A stretch of DNA of 24,913 nucleotides from a virus. The position numbers and the translations under genes are program-made. The notes below the pieces were generated by a model. The model made no database searches and was not told the origin of the DNA. It worked only from the letters and a program-made list of their open reading frames with translations. Positions 1-6,988 of the stretch are shown piece after piece. Every line of letters begins with the position of its first letter. Position 1 is the first letter of the stretch. The DNA lies in the IMG/VR virus record IMGVR_UViG_3300005529_000442, positions 1 through 24,913 of that record. One strand, given 5' to 3'.

Positions 1-200
1 GCCGGCGGCAGCGACGTGCAGGCGGTCGGGATCGCCGAGGAGCCGGTAGGATTGCAGACGACGGCACCAGGCGGCACCGCCTGCAGGGCATTGAGAGGGG
101 TGGTGCCCGGACGGATGATGGATCCGTTCATGGTCTGCTGAGCTGCGGCACTCGCGCACAGCAGCAGCCCCGCCAGGCCAACGGCGATCTTGCGGTACAT
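1..200 (-). CDS. Secreted tail-end protein, partial (3' end outside window)
   Basis: This reading frame starts with ATG at 200 and runs off the window edge after 66 codons without a stop. A GAGGGA Shine-Dalgarno lies about 8 bases upstream, just after the stop of the preceding fibre-like gene at 213. Residues 1-20 (MYRKIAVGLAGLLLCASAAA) look like a Sec signal peptide: basic start, hydrophobic core, small residues at the cleavage region. Downstream, residues around 37-60 contain a GAVVCNPTGSSAIPTACT segment. It resembles the 'G-N-x-T-G-S-x-A-x-P' segments seen in many phage tail-fibre proteins; this is recalled, not searched. It is the last tail gene in view, so a fibre-related or host-surface role is possible. 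No function can be assigned from 66 residues. Confidence 0.6.
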   Translation of the reverse strand, partial: MYRKIAVGLAGLLLCASAAAQQTMNGSIIRPGTTPLNALQAVPPGAVVCNPTGSSAIPTACTSLPP

Positions 201-212
201 GGGGGAAGTCCC

Positions 213-1094
213 TCAGATGTAGGCGACGGAAACCGTCTGGAAGGTTGCGTACGCCGGCAGCGTGAGATTGCTGCCGGACAGGGAATATGAGCTCTTGGGC
301 TGCAGGCGCCCGTCGCCGAAGACCATCAGCATCCGGCCGAGCGGCTTCGGTGAAAGCGCAAAGACGGGGCCGGTGTTGGCGGCGAATTCCAGGTACTGCG
401 GCTGGTCCGAGGCGACATAAACGACCGATACCGTCTGGAACGTGGCATAGGTGCCCAGGGTGAGCACGGTACCGTTCAGCGCCCAGCTGCTCCGCGGCTG
501 CAGGGCGTCATCGCCGAAGACGAGCATCCAGCCGCCCACCGGAATACCGGAGAGCTTGAAATTGGGGCCAGAACCGGCATTGAACGTATCGACCGCCATG
601 TCGTGCGAGGAGGCCTGCGAGGCCGGTACGAACCAGGCGGTGACATCCTGGAAGGCCTGCCAGTTCGGCAGGGTGAGCACCCCGCCAGGGCCGAGCGAAT
701 AGCTTTCCGGCGCCTGCAGGCCGCCGTCGCCGAAGACCAGCGCGATGGAACGCGGTAACGGCGCCAGGCTGAAGCTGGGCCCGGTGGGCTGGAACGACTG
801 GCGCAGCACCGTGAGGCCCGGCGCGCTGGCAATGGCGAACACCACCAGCTGCCAGTGCGCGGGATCGTTCGCTGGATCCAGCGTCGCATCGTCCACCTCA
901 GCGATGCAGGCATAGATGTTGCCGCCGCCGCTGCGCGCCAGGTTGCCCTGCAGGTAGCTGGCACCCGCCACGAAGTCCGGCACCTGGTCGGTGCTGTAAC
1001 CCTGGAACGTGTCCAGATGCACGCGCTTGAAATTCGCGTTGAGAGCATCGGCAACGCCGTCGGTCATCTTCCTCAGGAAAGTGAAGAGGCCCAT
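213..1094 (-). CDS. Tail fibre-like protein with three tandem ~58-residue beta repeats
   Basis: The protein has 293 residues. Residues about 1-90 include a GASYLQGN...IYACIAEVDDATLDP...HWQLV stretch resembling small carbohydrate-binding or fibre-adaptor modules (weak resemblance). Three imperfect repeats follow at about 100-157, 170-228 and 236-293. Each has the pattern F-x(3-5)-GPxFxLxxxPxxxxxxVFGDxxLQ-x-xxSYxL...LTL...FQxVxxxYV. It follows a fibre assembly gene and a gp53-like fibre gene, so an adhesin, spike-tip or receptor-binding role at the tail end is the natural inference. The ATG at 1094 is preceded by a GCGGAG Shine-Dalgarno and by a 10-codon mini-ORF ending 3 bases upstream. The repeats are also visible in the DNA, so the gene probably grew by internal duplication. 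No enzymatic motif is seen. Confidence 0.75.
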   Translation of the reverse strand: MGLFTFLRKMTDGVADALNANFKRVHLDTFQGYSTDQVPDFVAGASYLQGNLARSGGGNIYACIAEVDDATLDPANDPAHWQLVVFAIASAPGLTVLRQSFQPTGPSFSLAPLPRSIALVFGDGGLQAPESYSLGPGGVLTLPNWQAFQDVTAWFVPASQASSHDMAVDTFNAGSGPNFKLSGIPVGGWMLVFGDDALQPRSSWALNGTVLTLGTYATFQTVSVVYVASDQPQYLEFAANTGPVFALSPKPLGRMLMVFGDGRLQPKSSYSLSGSNLTLPAYATFQTVSVAYI

Positions 1095-1121
1095 CGTTCA
1101 GGCTCCGCGCGGCGGTTGGCT

Positions 1122-1137
1122 GTTTCCCATGGGAAAC
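1122..1137. repeat. 16-bp palindrome GTTTCCCATGGGAAAC, copy 1
   Basis: This is a perfect dyad with no spacer. It lies 3 bases past the stop codon of the tail-fibre assembly gene (1141) and upstream of the fibre-like gene (1094). Identical copies lie at 7502 and 21419 and a one-mismatch copy at 14348. The ATG at its centre, read on the minus strand, opens a 10-codon ORF (MGNSQPPRGA, 1098-1130) that stops 3 bases before the next gene. Function unknown; a protein-binding site is the simplest reading. Confidence 0.9.
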
Positions 1138-1140
1138 GGA

Positions 1141-1596
1141 TCAGGCGGGAGGGACCGGCATGACGAACTTCGCCGGATCCACGGTGGTGAGGGCGAACAG
1201 CGCGGCGCGGTACTGCGACCAGGCCTGGCGCTGCTCGCCCGTGAGCGGCGCCTCGGGAAACGCGGTCCACAGGCAATGGGCCAGGGCGGCATCGCGACGG
1301 CGCAGGATTTGCGCCCGGGTCAGCGGCGGACGCGGGGGCGGCTCGACGTCGACGAGCTCGCCGTCGACCAGGGCCTTGGTGTGCGGCTGGGAGCACAGCG
1401 CCTGCCACTGCTCGTCCGAGATCTCGACCGCGCCGGCGGGGATCAGCGTGTGCGGATTCGGCACCCGCCGCAGTTGCGGCTCGGCGTCTGACTCGTCGGC
1501 CGCTTCGAGCTGTGTAAGCTCGCGCGGTCCATGCACATCGTCATGGTAGAAGGCGAGCGGCCGGCCTTCAGGGTTCAGCATTGCGTAGCGTTTCAT
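1141..1596 (-). CDS. Tail fibre assembly protein
   Basis: The protein has 151 residues, in the range of Mu gpU / lambda Tfa-type fibre assembly chaperones, which help fibres fold and trimerise and are encoded directly after the fibre gene. The pattern fits: an N-terminal MLNPEGRPLAFYHDDVH segment, a central 'PAGAVEISDEQWQAL' stretch typical of this family, a proline-rich linker, then a helical C-terminus with 'QRQAWSQYRAALFAL' and a WP/VP-type tail (VMPVPPA). The start at 1596 follows the fibre stop at 1598 by one base, so the two genes are probably translationally coupled. The family call rests on recognisable pattern and position. Confidence 0.8.
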   Translation of the reverse strand: MKRYAMLNPEGRPLAFYHDDVHGPRELTQLEAADESDAEPQLRRVPNPHTLIPAGAVEISDEQWQALCSQPHTKALVDGELVDVEPPPRPPLTRAQILRRRDAALAHCLWTAFPEAPLTGEQRQAWSQYRAALFALTTVDPAKFVMPVPPA

Positions 1597-1597
1597 G

Positions 1598-2230
1598 TCA
1601 GAACCCCACCGTCAGGTAGCCATAGCCGTCGGACTGGTCGCTGGGCTGGCCATCCCACTGGACCATGATTGCCCCGGCGCTCAGGGTGGTGCCGGCCTGG
1701 TCCCACTGCGCCCACACGTCGTCGCTGGTACTGGAGGTGTTGTTCAGCACGAGCGGCACCAGGACCAGGCACTGGTTCGGAAACGCGATGGGGAATGGAA
1801 ATGTGTAGTGGCCTTCCGATGCGGAGGTGACCACGTAACCCCATTGCATGATCAGATTCTTCTTAATGCCCCCGATCGACAGCGGGATGACCGCGTAGCC
1901 AGGCACGGTGAGGCTTCCCGTGAAGCCCAGGTTGGCGAGGGCCGCAGGCAACGATGCGAGGTCGGAGAGGTTGTTGGCCTTGAGCAGCGCGTTGCTATTG
2001 CCGAGGACGCCGATGGCATCGCGCAGCTGCGTCAGCACCGCCTTGTTCGGCGTGATCCCGGCCGCGACGATGACGTTGCGGATCTCCTCGATCAGCGCGT
2101 GCAGCAGCCAGGCGCGGAAGGTTGTCGGCGCCTGCGTGCCCGGCACGCCGTCGGTGGGATAGCCCGGCGTGCCGGGCGCGGGAATCGTCGGCGGCGTGGC
2201 GATGCAGGAAGCGTCGTCGTATCTGTCCAT
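1598..2230 (-). CDS. Tail fibre protein with gp53-like C-terminal domain
   Basis: The protein has 210 residues. The N-terminus is rich in Pro/Gly/Thr (PPTIPAPGTPGYPTDGVPG), followed by a helical segment (FRAWLLHALIEEIRNVIVAAG...TQLRDAIGVL) of the kind that attaches fibres to Mu-like baseplates. The C-terminal half has the signature of gp53-like receptor-binding domains: 'LIMQWGYVV', 'HYTFPFPIAFPNQCLVLVPLVLN' and a final aromatic 'YGYLTVGF'. It lies directly after gp48 (stop 2232) and before the fibre assembly gene, the expected order. It should recognise the host surface at the tail tip. It is short for a fibre, so the next long fibre-like gene may supply a second adhesin. Confidence 0.8.
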   Translation of the reverse strand: MDRYDDASCIATPPTIPAPGTPGYPTDGVPGTQAPTTFRAWLLHALIEEIRNVIVAAGITPNKAVLTQLRDAIGVLGNSNALLKANNLSDLASLPAALANLGFTGSLTVPGYAVIPLSIGGIKKNLIMQWGYVVTSASEGHYTFPFPIAFPNQCLVLVPLVLNNTSSTSDDVWAQWDQAGTTLSAGAIMVQWDGQPSDQSDGYGYLTVGF

Positions 2231-2231
2231 T

Positions 2232-2768
2232 TCAGGTCGTGCCGAAGAAAAGCGGGGTATGGGCCTGGTTGACCGAGTTCATCTCGCACTCGAGCACCGC
2301 ATCGAGCGCCGGGCAGACCACCTCCCAGGTGGACATCCATTCCTGGCCACCCAGCGGCTCGCCCATGTGGCTGCGGCCGCAGCGGAACGGCGCGAAGTAG
2401 CGGATGGTGATGCTGTAGCCGAGGTTGGCGGCGAAGTTGATGTAGCCGAGGCGGGTGTTGCTGCCCACGCCGACGAAGCGCGCCAGGACCTGCGCCTGCT
2501 GCTGGTCCAGCGTGGGGCTGGTGCCGGCGCAGAGATCCGGCAGGCCGAGCGAGTCCTGCCATTCCGGCAGCAGCTGCACCGGCGCGCGCGGGAAGGCGTC
2601 GGCCAGCAGCGCATTGGCCGCGATCACGGTGCGCTCAGGGCTCTTGGCCAGGGCGGCGAGCACCTTGGTCTGCGTCGCATCCGGATCGCGCGGCCAGGCA
2701 CGGCCGCGCGGCATCAGCGCCTGAAATGCGCCAAGGAAGTCGTCGGCGGAGTAAACCGGGGCGGCCAT
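2232..2768 (-). CDS. Mu gp48-like baseplate protein (DUF2313)
   Basis: The protein has 178 residues. It begins YSADDFLGAFQALMPRGRAWPRDPDATQTK, the characteristic start of the DUF2313 / Mu gp48 (YmfQ) family: a short helix, then 'LLP.G.aWp.d'. A 'LLPEWQDSLGLPD' motif follows, also typical. The C-terminal half ends with aromatic and charged residues around a Cys-containing segment. Its ATG overlaps the gp47 stop (TGATG at 2768). gp48 proteins sit at the baseplate periphery between the J protein and the fibres, which agrees with gene order. Nothing is unusual in length or content. Confidence 0.87.
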   Translation of the reverse strand: MAAPVYSADDFLGAFQALMPRGRAWPRDPDATQTKVLAALAKSPERTVIAANALLADAFPRAPVQLLPEWQDSLGLPDLCAGTSPTLDQQQAQVLARFVGVGSNTRLGYINFAANLGYSITIRYFAPFRCGRSHMGEPLGGQEWMSTWEVVCPALDAVLECEMNSVNQAHTPLFFGTT

Positions 2769-3907
2769 CAGACGTAGCTGACCGTGCCGAGCACGGGCAG
2801 ATGCCCCTGGGGCGGCGTGATATTGCCAGGCGCGCCGCCGTTGATCTGCGTGATGACGAAGCCGGTGGTCAGCGGCACCGCGGCGATCGCGGATTCGATG
2901 TCGCCCAGGTTAACCGTGCCCCGGTTCGGCGAGCCTTCGCGCAGGAAGGTGTCGGTGATCGCCTGGGCGATGGCGGCGCGAGTGCCGCCGCTCGAGCCGG
3001 CCAGGCCGCTGATGGTGAAGTTGTAGACGGACGCGATGGGCGCCACCACGTAGACCAGGGCGGTGTTGGTTTGAACGGTGTAGATGTGGTTGGCCACCGC
3101 CAGCTGGTCGCCGGTCGCCGCAGTGTCGCGCGGGTCGGACAGCGAGACGCCGTCGCTGCCCTGGGGGAATCCGCCATGCGCGGCCTCGGTCACGTCCAGC
3201 ATGATGTAAACGACGACCGTGCCGCCGCCCATGCCATTCGGCCAGCACCAGGCGCGCGTGACGCCGTTCACCTGCTTTGCCCACGTTACGTAGTCGCCCG
3301 TTTTGCCGATCAGCGGATCGGTCTGGTAGGCCTCCAGCATGCGGGTCTTCAGGGACTCGTCCAACTCCAGGTCGGCGCCGCCGGTGAAGGCGGAGGATCC
3401 GGTGCTTGAGCTGGCGATCGTCGCGATCGCGGTGCCGAGGGTCCAGACTGTGTTCGCCTCGCAGTTACCGAACGCGCCGGTCCGGCCGGAGGGGTCCGCA
3501 TTGACCACCGCCGTGACGGTGACGCTGCCGCCGCTGACCGAGGCGCCGACGGTGACCGTGGCCTCGATGCCGTCGCCGCGGCTGATCGGCGTGCCGATCG
3601 GGATGGGGACGCCGTCCAAGGTGCCGGCGAAGGTCACGGTGCCGGTCGCCGAGGTCGCACTCTCGCGGAACACGTCCTTGAGCCCGGCCCAGGCCTCCAG
3701 GAACTCGTCGGTGGAGGTGTACGGCACTGCCTGCTTCGCGATCCAGTCCAGGTATCCCTGGTCCAGGTTCTCCATCGCCGCCTGCACCGCGCCCATGATC
3801 TGCAGGTTCGAGAAACGCAGCAGGGGATCCGAGCCTTGCAGCGCGGAGGCGATGTCCTGCGCCACCTGGGCGCGGAGCTGCGTCAGGGTGGGGCGGGAAC
3901 GAGGCAT
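2768..3907 (-). CDS. Baseplate wedge protein J (Mu gp47-like)
   Basis: The protein has 379 residues. N-terminal sequence 'RPTLTQLRAQVAQDIASALQGSDPLLRFSNLQIMGAVQAAMENLDQGYLDWIAKQ' fits the Baseplate_J (Mu gp47 / P2 gpJ) family, whose members form the baseplate wedge of contractile tails. The middle contains Ser/Thr/Gly-rich beta segments. A 'KTRMLEAYQTDPLIGKTGDYVTWAKQVNGVTRAW' stretch follows, as in other family members. The start at 3907 is 3 bases after the gp46 stop at 3911. The 3' end overlaps gp48 by TGATG. Length matches Mu gp47 (about 360 residues). Neighbours on both sides are Mu-type baseplate genes, so I regard the call as firm. Confidence 0.92.
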   Translation of the reverse strand: MPRSRPTLTQLRAQVAQDIASALQGSDPLLRFSNLQIMGAVQAAMENLDQGYLDWIAKQAVPYTSTDEFLEAWAGLKDVFRESATSATGTVTFAGTLDGVPIPIGTPISRGDGIEATVTVGASVSGGSVTVTAVVNADPSGRTGAFGNCEANTVWTLGTAIATIASSSTGSSAFTGGADLELDESLKTRMLEAYQTDPLIGKTGDYVTWAKQVNGVTRAWCWPNGMGGGTVVVYIMLDVTEAAHGGFPQGSDGVSLSDPRDTAATGDQLAVANHIYTVQTNTALVYVVAPIASVYNFTISGLAGSSGGTRAAIAQAITDTFLREGSPNRGTVNLGDIESAIAAVPLTTGFVITQINGGAPGNITPPQGHLPVLGTVSYV

Positions 3908-3910
3908 AGG

Positions 3911-4357
3911 TCAGTTCAGTTGCTTCCAGCTCCACTGGAACTTCATGGGAACCACGGTGCCGTCGGTGCGGTTGATCGTGATCTCGACGCCCAGCATCTC
4001 GCGAGCGGGGAAGAACGCGTTCACGTCGATCGACGCGGCTACGCCATCGTCGATCAGCCATTGCAGCGCCTCGGCGCAGCAGTCGTTGGCCCTGGCCAGC
4101 ACTTCCTGCGTCTGCACCGAGCGGTCCAGCAGCCACAGCCGCGAGCCGATGGGGTGCTGCGGATCCGTGTCGCCCCACCAGCCGCGCGGATTGCTGCTGC
4201 CGTCCGGGATCACGTCGTCCGGGGCGGCAGTGCGATCGGTGAACAGGCTGATGATCACGGCCGTGTCCAGGTCGTTGCCGTCCTGCAGCTTGCGGCCGAC
4301 CAGCACCCAGTCGCCGCGGCCGTTCTGAACATCCCAGATGGTGGCGGTGTCGGTCAT
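3911..4357 (-). CDS. Mu gp46-like baseplate protein
   Basis: The protein has 148 residues, like Mu gp46 (GP46 family; functionally similar to P2 gpW/T4 gp25 components). It shows the family layout: an early 'DLDTAVIISLFTDRTA' segment, a 'RGWWGD...GSRLWLLDR' core with the conserved GWWGD motif, a helical 'NDCCAEALQWLIDDGVAASIDV' segment, and a C-terminal beta 'VEITINRTDG...FQWSWK'. The ATG at 4357 overlaps the gp45 stop by ATGA. It lies between the spike gene (gp45) and the wedge gene (gp47), the canonical order, so it should be part of the inner baseplate ring or wedge. Confidence 0.92.
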   Translation of the reverse strand: MTDTATIWDVQNGRGDWVLVGRKLQDGNDLDTAVIISLFTDRTAAPDDVIPDGSSNPRGWWGDTDPQHPIGSRLWLLDRSVQTQEVLARANDCCAEALQWLIDDGVAASIDVNAFFPAREMLGVEITINRTDGTVVPMKFQWSWKQLN

Positions 4358-4968
4358 TCGAGCGCGTCCGGCACGTTGGAGAGGATGGTCGACAGCCCGG
4401 TCTGGACGTTGGCCACCTGGTGGTGGTGCCCGTTGTAGATCACGCGCATTTGCGCCATGCTGCGTGTGTTCGGCGTGAGGCCGCCGACGTTGTCGATGAT
4501 GTCGCCGGTGACCTCGAGCAGCGGCGTCTCGAAGCGCGCCTTGACCGAGGCCTGCACCAGCAGCTGCTGCGCGCCGTTGATGTTCACCACCGGCGCATTG
4601 TTGACGTTGATCGGGTTGCCGCCGCCGTTGACCACGATGCCGGTCCGGCTCAGGTACACCGACTGGCCGTTGCCGTCGTAAACCATCACCTCGCCGGGCT
4701 GCAGGTTCTTCGGCCGCAACGCCTGGTTGTTGGTGCCGATGACCACGCCGTCGGTCCGGTCGCCGTCGATGAAGAGGGCAATGCCATCGGTGCCGGCGGG
4801 CGGATTGCTCGCCAGGCCGAATTCGGCGATGCGGCGCAGGGTCTCGGTCTCAAACGGCCCGAACACCACCTGCACGCGCTGCGTATTGCCGCTGTCGTCT
4901 ACCAACTGGATGCGGCCGCGCCCCACCAGGTAGCGCACCAGGAAGCGGATGCGGTCAACCAGGCTCAT
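4354..4968 (-). CDS. Baseplate spike protein V (Mu gp45-like)
   Basis: The protein has 204 residues, like Mu gp45 (197), the trimeric membrane-piercing spike at the baseplate centre. The N-terminal half is an OB-fold-like region (RGRIQLVDDSGNTQRVQVVFGPFETETLRR...). It includes a hydrophilic 'IDGDRTDGVVIGTNNQ' segment typical of the family. Residues about 100-150 hold short repetitive beta segments (VYLSRTGIVVNGGG, PVVNINGAQQLLVQA) expected of a beta-helix spike. Near the C-terminus is 'YNGHHHQ', a histidine cluster in the position where the apical metal is bound in related spikes (inference). It follows gp44 by 2 bases. Confidence 0.92.
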   Translation of the reverse strand: MSLVDRIRFLVRYLVGRGRIQLVDDSGNTQRVQVVFGPFETETLRRIAEFGLASNPPAGTDGIALFIDGDRTDGVVIGTNNQALRPKNLQPGEVMVYDGNGQSVYLSRTGIVVNGGGNPINVNNAPVVNINGAQQLLVQASVKARFETPLLEVTGDIIDNVGGLTPNTRSMAQMRVIYNGHHHQVANVQTGLSTILSNVPDALE

Positions 4969-4970
4969 GG

Positions 4971-6089
4971 TCAGAGCCCGGCCTTGCCGAGGGCCTGCTC
5001 CACGTCGCGCGCCAGTGGCTGGTAGGCGATCGGCTCCGGGATGAAGGCCTGCTGCGGCATCAGCAGCAGCTCGGCGGTGGTGCCGGTCTGCGCGTTGCGG
5101 CTGTAGGTCACCTCGTTGATCAGCCAGTCGTTATAGTTCACGCCGCCCACCACCGGCGTCTTGCCGCCAATGCGCAGGCTGGGCAGGTACAGCGGCACCA
5201 GCTTGTTCGGCTGCCACAGCTCACCGGCGCTGTCGCGCCAGCTGTCGCAGGTCAGTGTCAGTGCGTTGGAGCGGCCGATCTGCCGCGCATAGTCCCACAC
5301 CGCGCGACGGATGCAGATGTCCAGCCCGCTGACCGAGGACTCGGCCACGATCGCCTTGGCGCGATGACGCGGCACCGCCTTGTCCTCGATATCCGCCAGC
5401 TCGTTCCAGCCCATGCCGACGTCATCCAGCATGTCCATGGCCTGGATGAAGGCCCTATAGTTGCTGTAGCGGCCATTCATGCTGTAGCGCGCCGTGGCGC
5501 GCTGCACGTTGACGCCTTCCTTGAAGCCGCTGGCGTGGTAGGTGGTGCCCACCCCATCCAGCACCAGGTTGCCGTCCGCGTTCTCGTAGAGCAGCAGGCC
5601 GCGATAGCGGCACATGCGCTCCAGGATGTCGTAGGGCGCCTCCAGCACGTTGAGGTTGGTCTGCGGAATCACCGCGCCGATATCGGCCTGCGGGCCTGCG
5701 ATCGCATCAATGTTGTATTTTTTGGCCAGCTTTTGCGCGATCTGCAGCACCGTGTTGTTGCTGATCTGGCCGCCGGGCCATTCGGCGGAGCAGTCCACCA
5801 GGTCCTGGCACTTGCCGCGACCGCTGATCAGGATGACGTGGCCAGCCGGATCGATGGTCGGCTCGAACACGTCGATATAGCCGGTGACCACCACGTCGTT
5901 GCCCAGCTTGACCTGGCAGGCGTCGCCGGGCTGTACGACGACCGCCTGCATCTCGGGCGGGAACAGCTCGGTCATGTGGATTTCGAAATCGCTGGGGAAG
6001 CGCTCGATGCCGCGCGTGACGCGGATATCGGTCCAGCCCCGCAGCTGAACCTGGCTGCCCTTTACGAGTAAAGTAAGCTCGTCCGCCAT
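4971..6089 (-). CDS. Baseplate hub protein (Mu gp44 / gpP-like)
   Basis: The protein has 372 residues from the ATG at 6089; a GTG at 6101 would add four. Start 'ADELTLLVKGSQVQLRGWTDIRVTRGIERFPSDFEIHMTE' is typical of Mu gp44 / P2 gpD / T4 gp27-type hub proteins, followed by 'VQPGDACQVKLGNDVVVTGYIDVFEP' and 'ISGRGKCQDLVDCSAEWPGG'. These form the hub that connects the tube to the spike. Length agrees with Mu gp44 (379). GGAG on the minus strand lies 11 bases before the ATG, within a dyad that also supplies the GGAG of the divergent gene at 6105. Upstream is the accessory island rather than gpN, so late transcripts must cross the island to reach this gene, or it needs its own promoter. Confidence 0.9.
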   Translation of the reverse strand: MADELTLLVKGSQVQLRGWTDIRVTRGIERFPSDFEIHMTELFPPEMQAVVVQPGDACQVKLGNDVVVTGYIDVFEPTIDPAGHVILISGRGKCQDLVDCSAEWPGGQISNNTVLQIAQKLAKKYNIDAIAGPQADIGAVIPQTNLNVLEAPYDILERMCRYRGLLLYENADGNLVLDGVGTTYHASGFKEGVNVQRATARYSMNGRYSNYRAFIQAMDMLDDVGMGWNELADIEDKAVPRHRAKAIVAESSVSGLDICIRRAVWDYARQIGRSNALTLTCDSWRDSAGELWQPNKLVPLYLPSLRIGGKTPVVGGVNYNDWLINEVTYSRNAQTGTTAELLLMPQQAFIPEPIAYQPLARDVEQALGKAGL

Positions 6090-6093
6090 GACC

Positions 6094-6105
6094 CGGAGCA
6101 CTCCG
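6094..6105. promoter_or_regulatory. Dyad CGGAGCACTCCG giving a GGAG on each strand
   Basis: The 12-bp dyad (5-bp arms, 2-bp centre) lies in the 15 bases between two divergent starts. On the plus strand its GGAG sits 6 bases before the GTG at 6105. On the minus strand its GGAG sits 11 bases before the ATG at 6089. It can therefore serve as the Shine-Dalgarno for both genes. There is no room for promoters between them. Confidence 0.5.
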
Positions 6106-6620
6106 TGAAGCCTATGAAAATTGGGTTGATGCTGCTTCTGCTATGGCCACTACTCGCTGACGCGGCGCCGCTTTGGCGCACGACACATGAGGGGACCATC
6201 GCCTGTTTTGTGGAGGACTCGCCCCATGCCGCGGAGGTAAAGTTGCATGAAGCACGCAAATCGGGCGCAGCCATGCCGCCTGGGTGCGGCCACCTAAAGA
6301 AAGGCTTCCAGTTTTCCCGCTATAACGAAGCCTGCTATCAGGCGCCCTGCGAACCCGGCGTCAACGATATAGACGCCTACGGCGCCGTCCTCAGAACCGA
6401 TGGGGATCGGGACTTCTTCTACGTTTCGGAAGCTGATACCGAACCAGTGCTCGACGCTGATGGCCAGCCAGTTTCTGATCCGTGCGATGCCGCCGGAGCC
6501 GGCGGCGAGTTCGACCGCCTGGAAGCCGCGCCAGACGGCCGGCTCTACCTCAAGCGCTACCTCTTCACGACGCGGTGCAAGGACGGGCGCGTGCAGCAGC
6601 ACGTCAAGCGGTTGAACTGA
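6105..6620 (+). CDS. Exported protein of unknown function, only plus-strand gene (moron-like)
   Basis: The protein has 171 residues from GTG at 6105 (GGAG 6 bases upstream) or 168 from ATG at 6114. Residues 4-22 (MKIGLMLLLLWPLLADAAP) form a clear Sec signal peptide with a small-residue cleavage region. The mature part is acidic and soluble-looking, with seven Cys residues (CFVED, GCGH, ACYQAPC, DPC, RCKDG), which suggests disulfides in the periplasm. I do not recognise a family. It is opposite to all other genes and convergent with the 90-codon gene, with a long GC-rich hairpin immediately after its stop. Slightly lower GC at its 5' end and the inverted position suggest a lysogenic-conversion or superinfection-exclusion type moron; that role is inference. 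Confidence 0.75.
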   Translation: MKPMKIGLMLLLLWPLLADAAPLWRTTHEGTIACFVEDSPHAAEVKLHEARKSGAAMPPGCGHLKKGFQFSRYNEACYQAPCEPGVNDIDAYGAVLRTDGDRDFFYVSEADTEPVLDADGQPVSDPCDAAGAGGEFDRLEAAPDGRLYLKRYLFTTRCKDGRVQQHVKRLN

Positions 6621-6657
6621 GCCCGCGCGTTCCCGCTGGGGCGGGCAACGCGCGGGC
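6621..6657. terminator. Long GC-rich hairpin between convergent genes
   Basis: GCCCGCGCGTT (6621-6631) pairs with AACGCGCGGGC (6647-6657) and CCCGC (6632-6636) pairs with GCGGG (6641-6645) around a TGGG loop, with a single C bulge. The 16-bp stem starts at the first base after the stop of the plus-strand gene and ends 9 bases before the stop of the minus-strand gene. There is no T-tract on either side, so it may act as a transcription barrier, an mRNA 3'-end stabiliser or a weak bidirectional terminator. Confidence 0.6.
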
Positions 6658-6666
6658 CCAGGGCCT

Positions 6667-6939
6667 TCAGCGCATCAGCTCCTCGGCGTTGCGCAGGTTA
6701 CGCGCCATGTCCACCAGGTTTCGCGCCCCATACAGCGCGGCCGAGGTCACAACGTCCTGGCCCTCGATGTGCAGCAGCACCAGGTCAATCATGGCCGAGG
6801 CGTTCTGCAACAGCATGCCGGCGTCCGCGGACAGGGCGGCCGCCGGCGTGTCGGGCGGGATGACGTAGGTCCCGGACATGGAGAAGAAGACCTGGGTCGG
6901 TTCAGGCCCGGGTTGCTGCTCTTGCGCTTGTTTGGCCAT
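6667..6939 (-). CDS. Small C4-RNA-controlled protein (position of ant/icd in P1-type loci)
   Basis: The protein has 90 residues. The ATG at 6939 is chosen because a perfect AGGAGG (6947-6952) lies 7 bases upstream; the frame stays open further upstream only through the structured leader. Residues 1-15 are Gln/Pro-rich and probably flexible. Residues about 33-85 are helical (AAALSADAGMLLQNASAMIDLVLLHIEGQ, YGARNLVDMARNLRNAEEL), with a faint resemblance to the small DUF3077/DUF6124-type proteins of pseudomonads (from memory, unverified). Its leader carries the complementary site of the C4-like RNA at the ribosome-binding site. It would therefore be silenced in the lysogen and made when the antisense RNA fails. 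An antirepressor, cell-division inhibitor (Icd) or other immunity role is inferred from context only. Confidence 0.75.
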   Translation of the reverse strand: MAKQAQEQQPGPEPTQVFFSMSGTYVIPPDTPAAALSADAGMLLQNASAMIDLVLLHIEGQDVVTSAALYGARNLVDMARNLRNAEELMR

Positions 6940-6950
6940 GGATGGCCCTC

Positions 6951-6967
6951 CTACTGGACTTTTGAAC
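6951..6967 (-). promoter_or_regulatory. C4 RNA target site 2, overlapping the Shine-Dalgarno
   Basis: The minus-strand sequence GTTCAAAAGTCCAGTAG is complementary to CTACTGGCGGTTTTGAGC in the C4-like RNA (7014-6997): 7 bp for CCAGTAG/CTACTGG, and 8 bp including one G-U for GTTCAAAA/TTTTGAGC. Its last two bases are the first two of the AGGAGG of the downstream gene. Pairing should block ribosome binding. Confidence 0.75.
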
Positions 6968-6988
6968 CCAATCCCCTTTTGAGAGGGA

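Noticed and set aside
1122-1137. The 16-bp palindrome as a rho-independent terminator.
   Set aside because: With a minimal loop it leaves a stem of 6-7 bp, has no following T-tract, and one copy is inside the terminase coding sequence.
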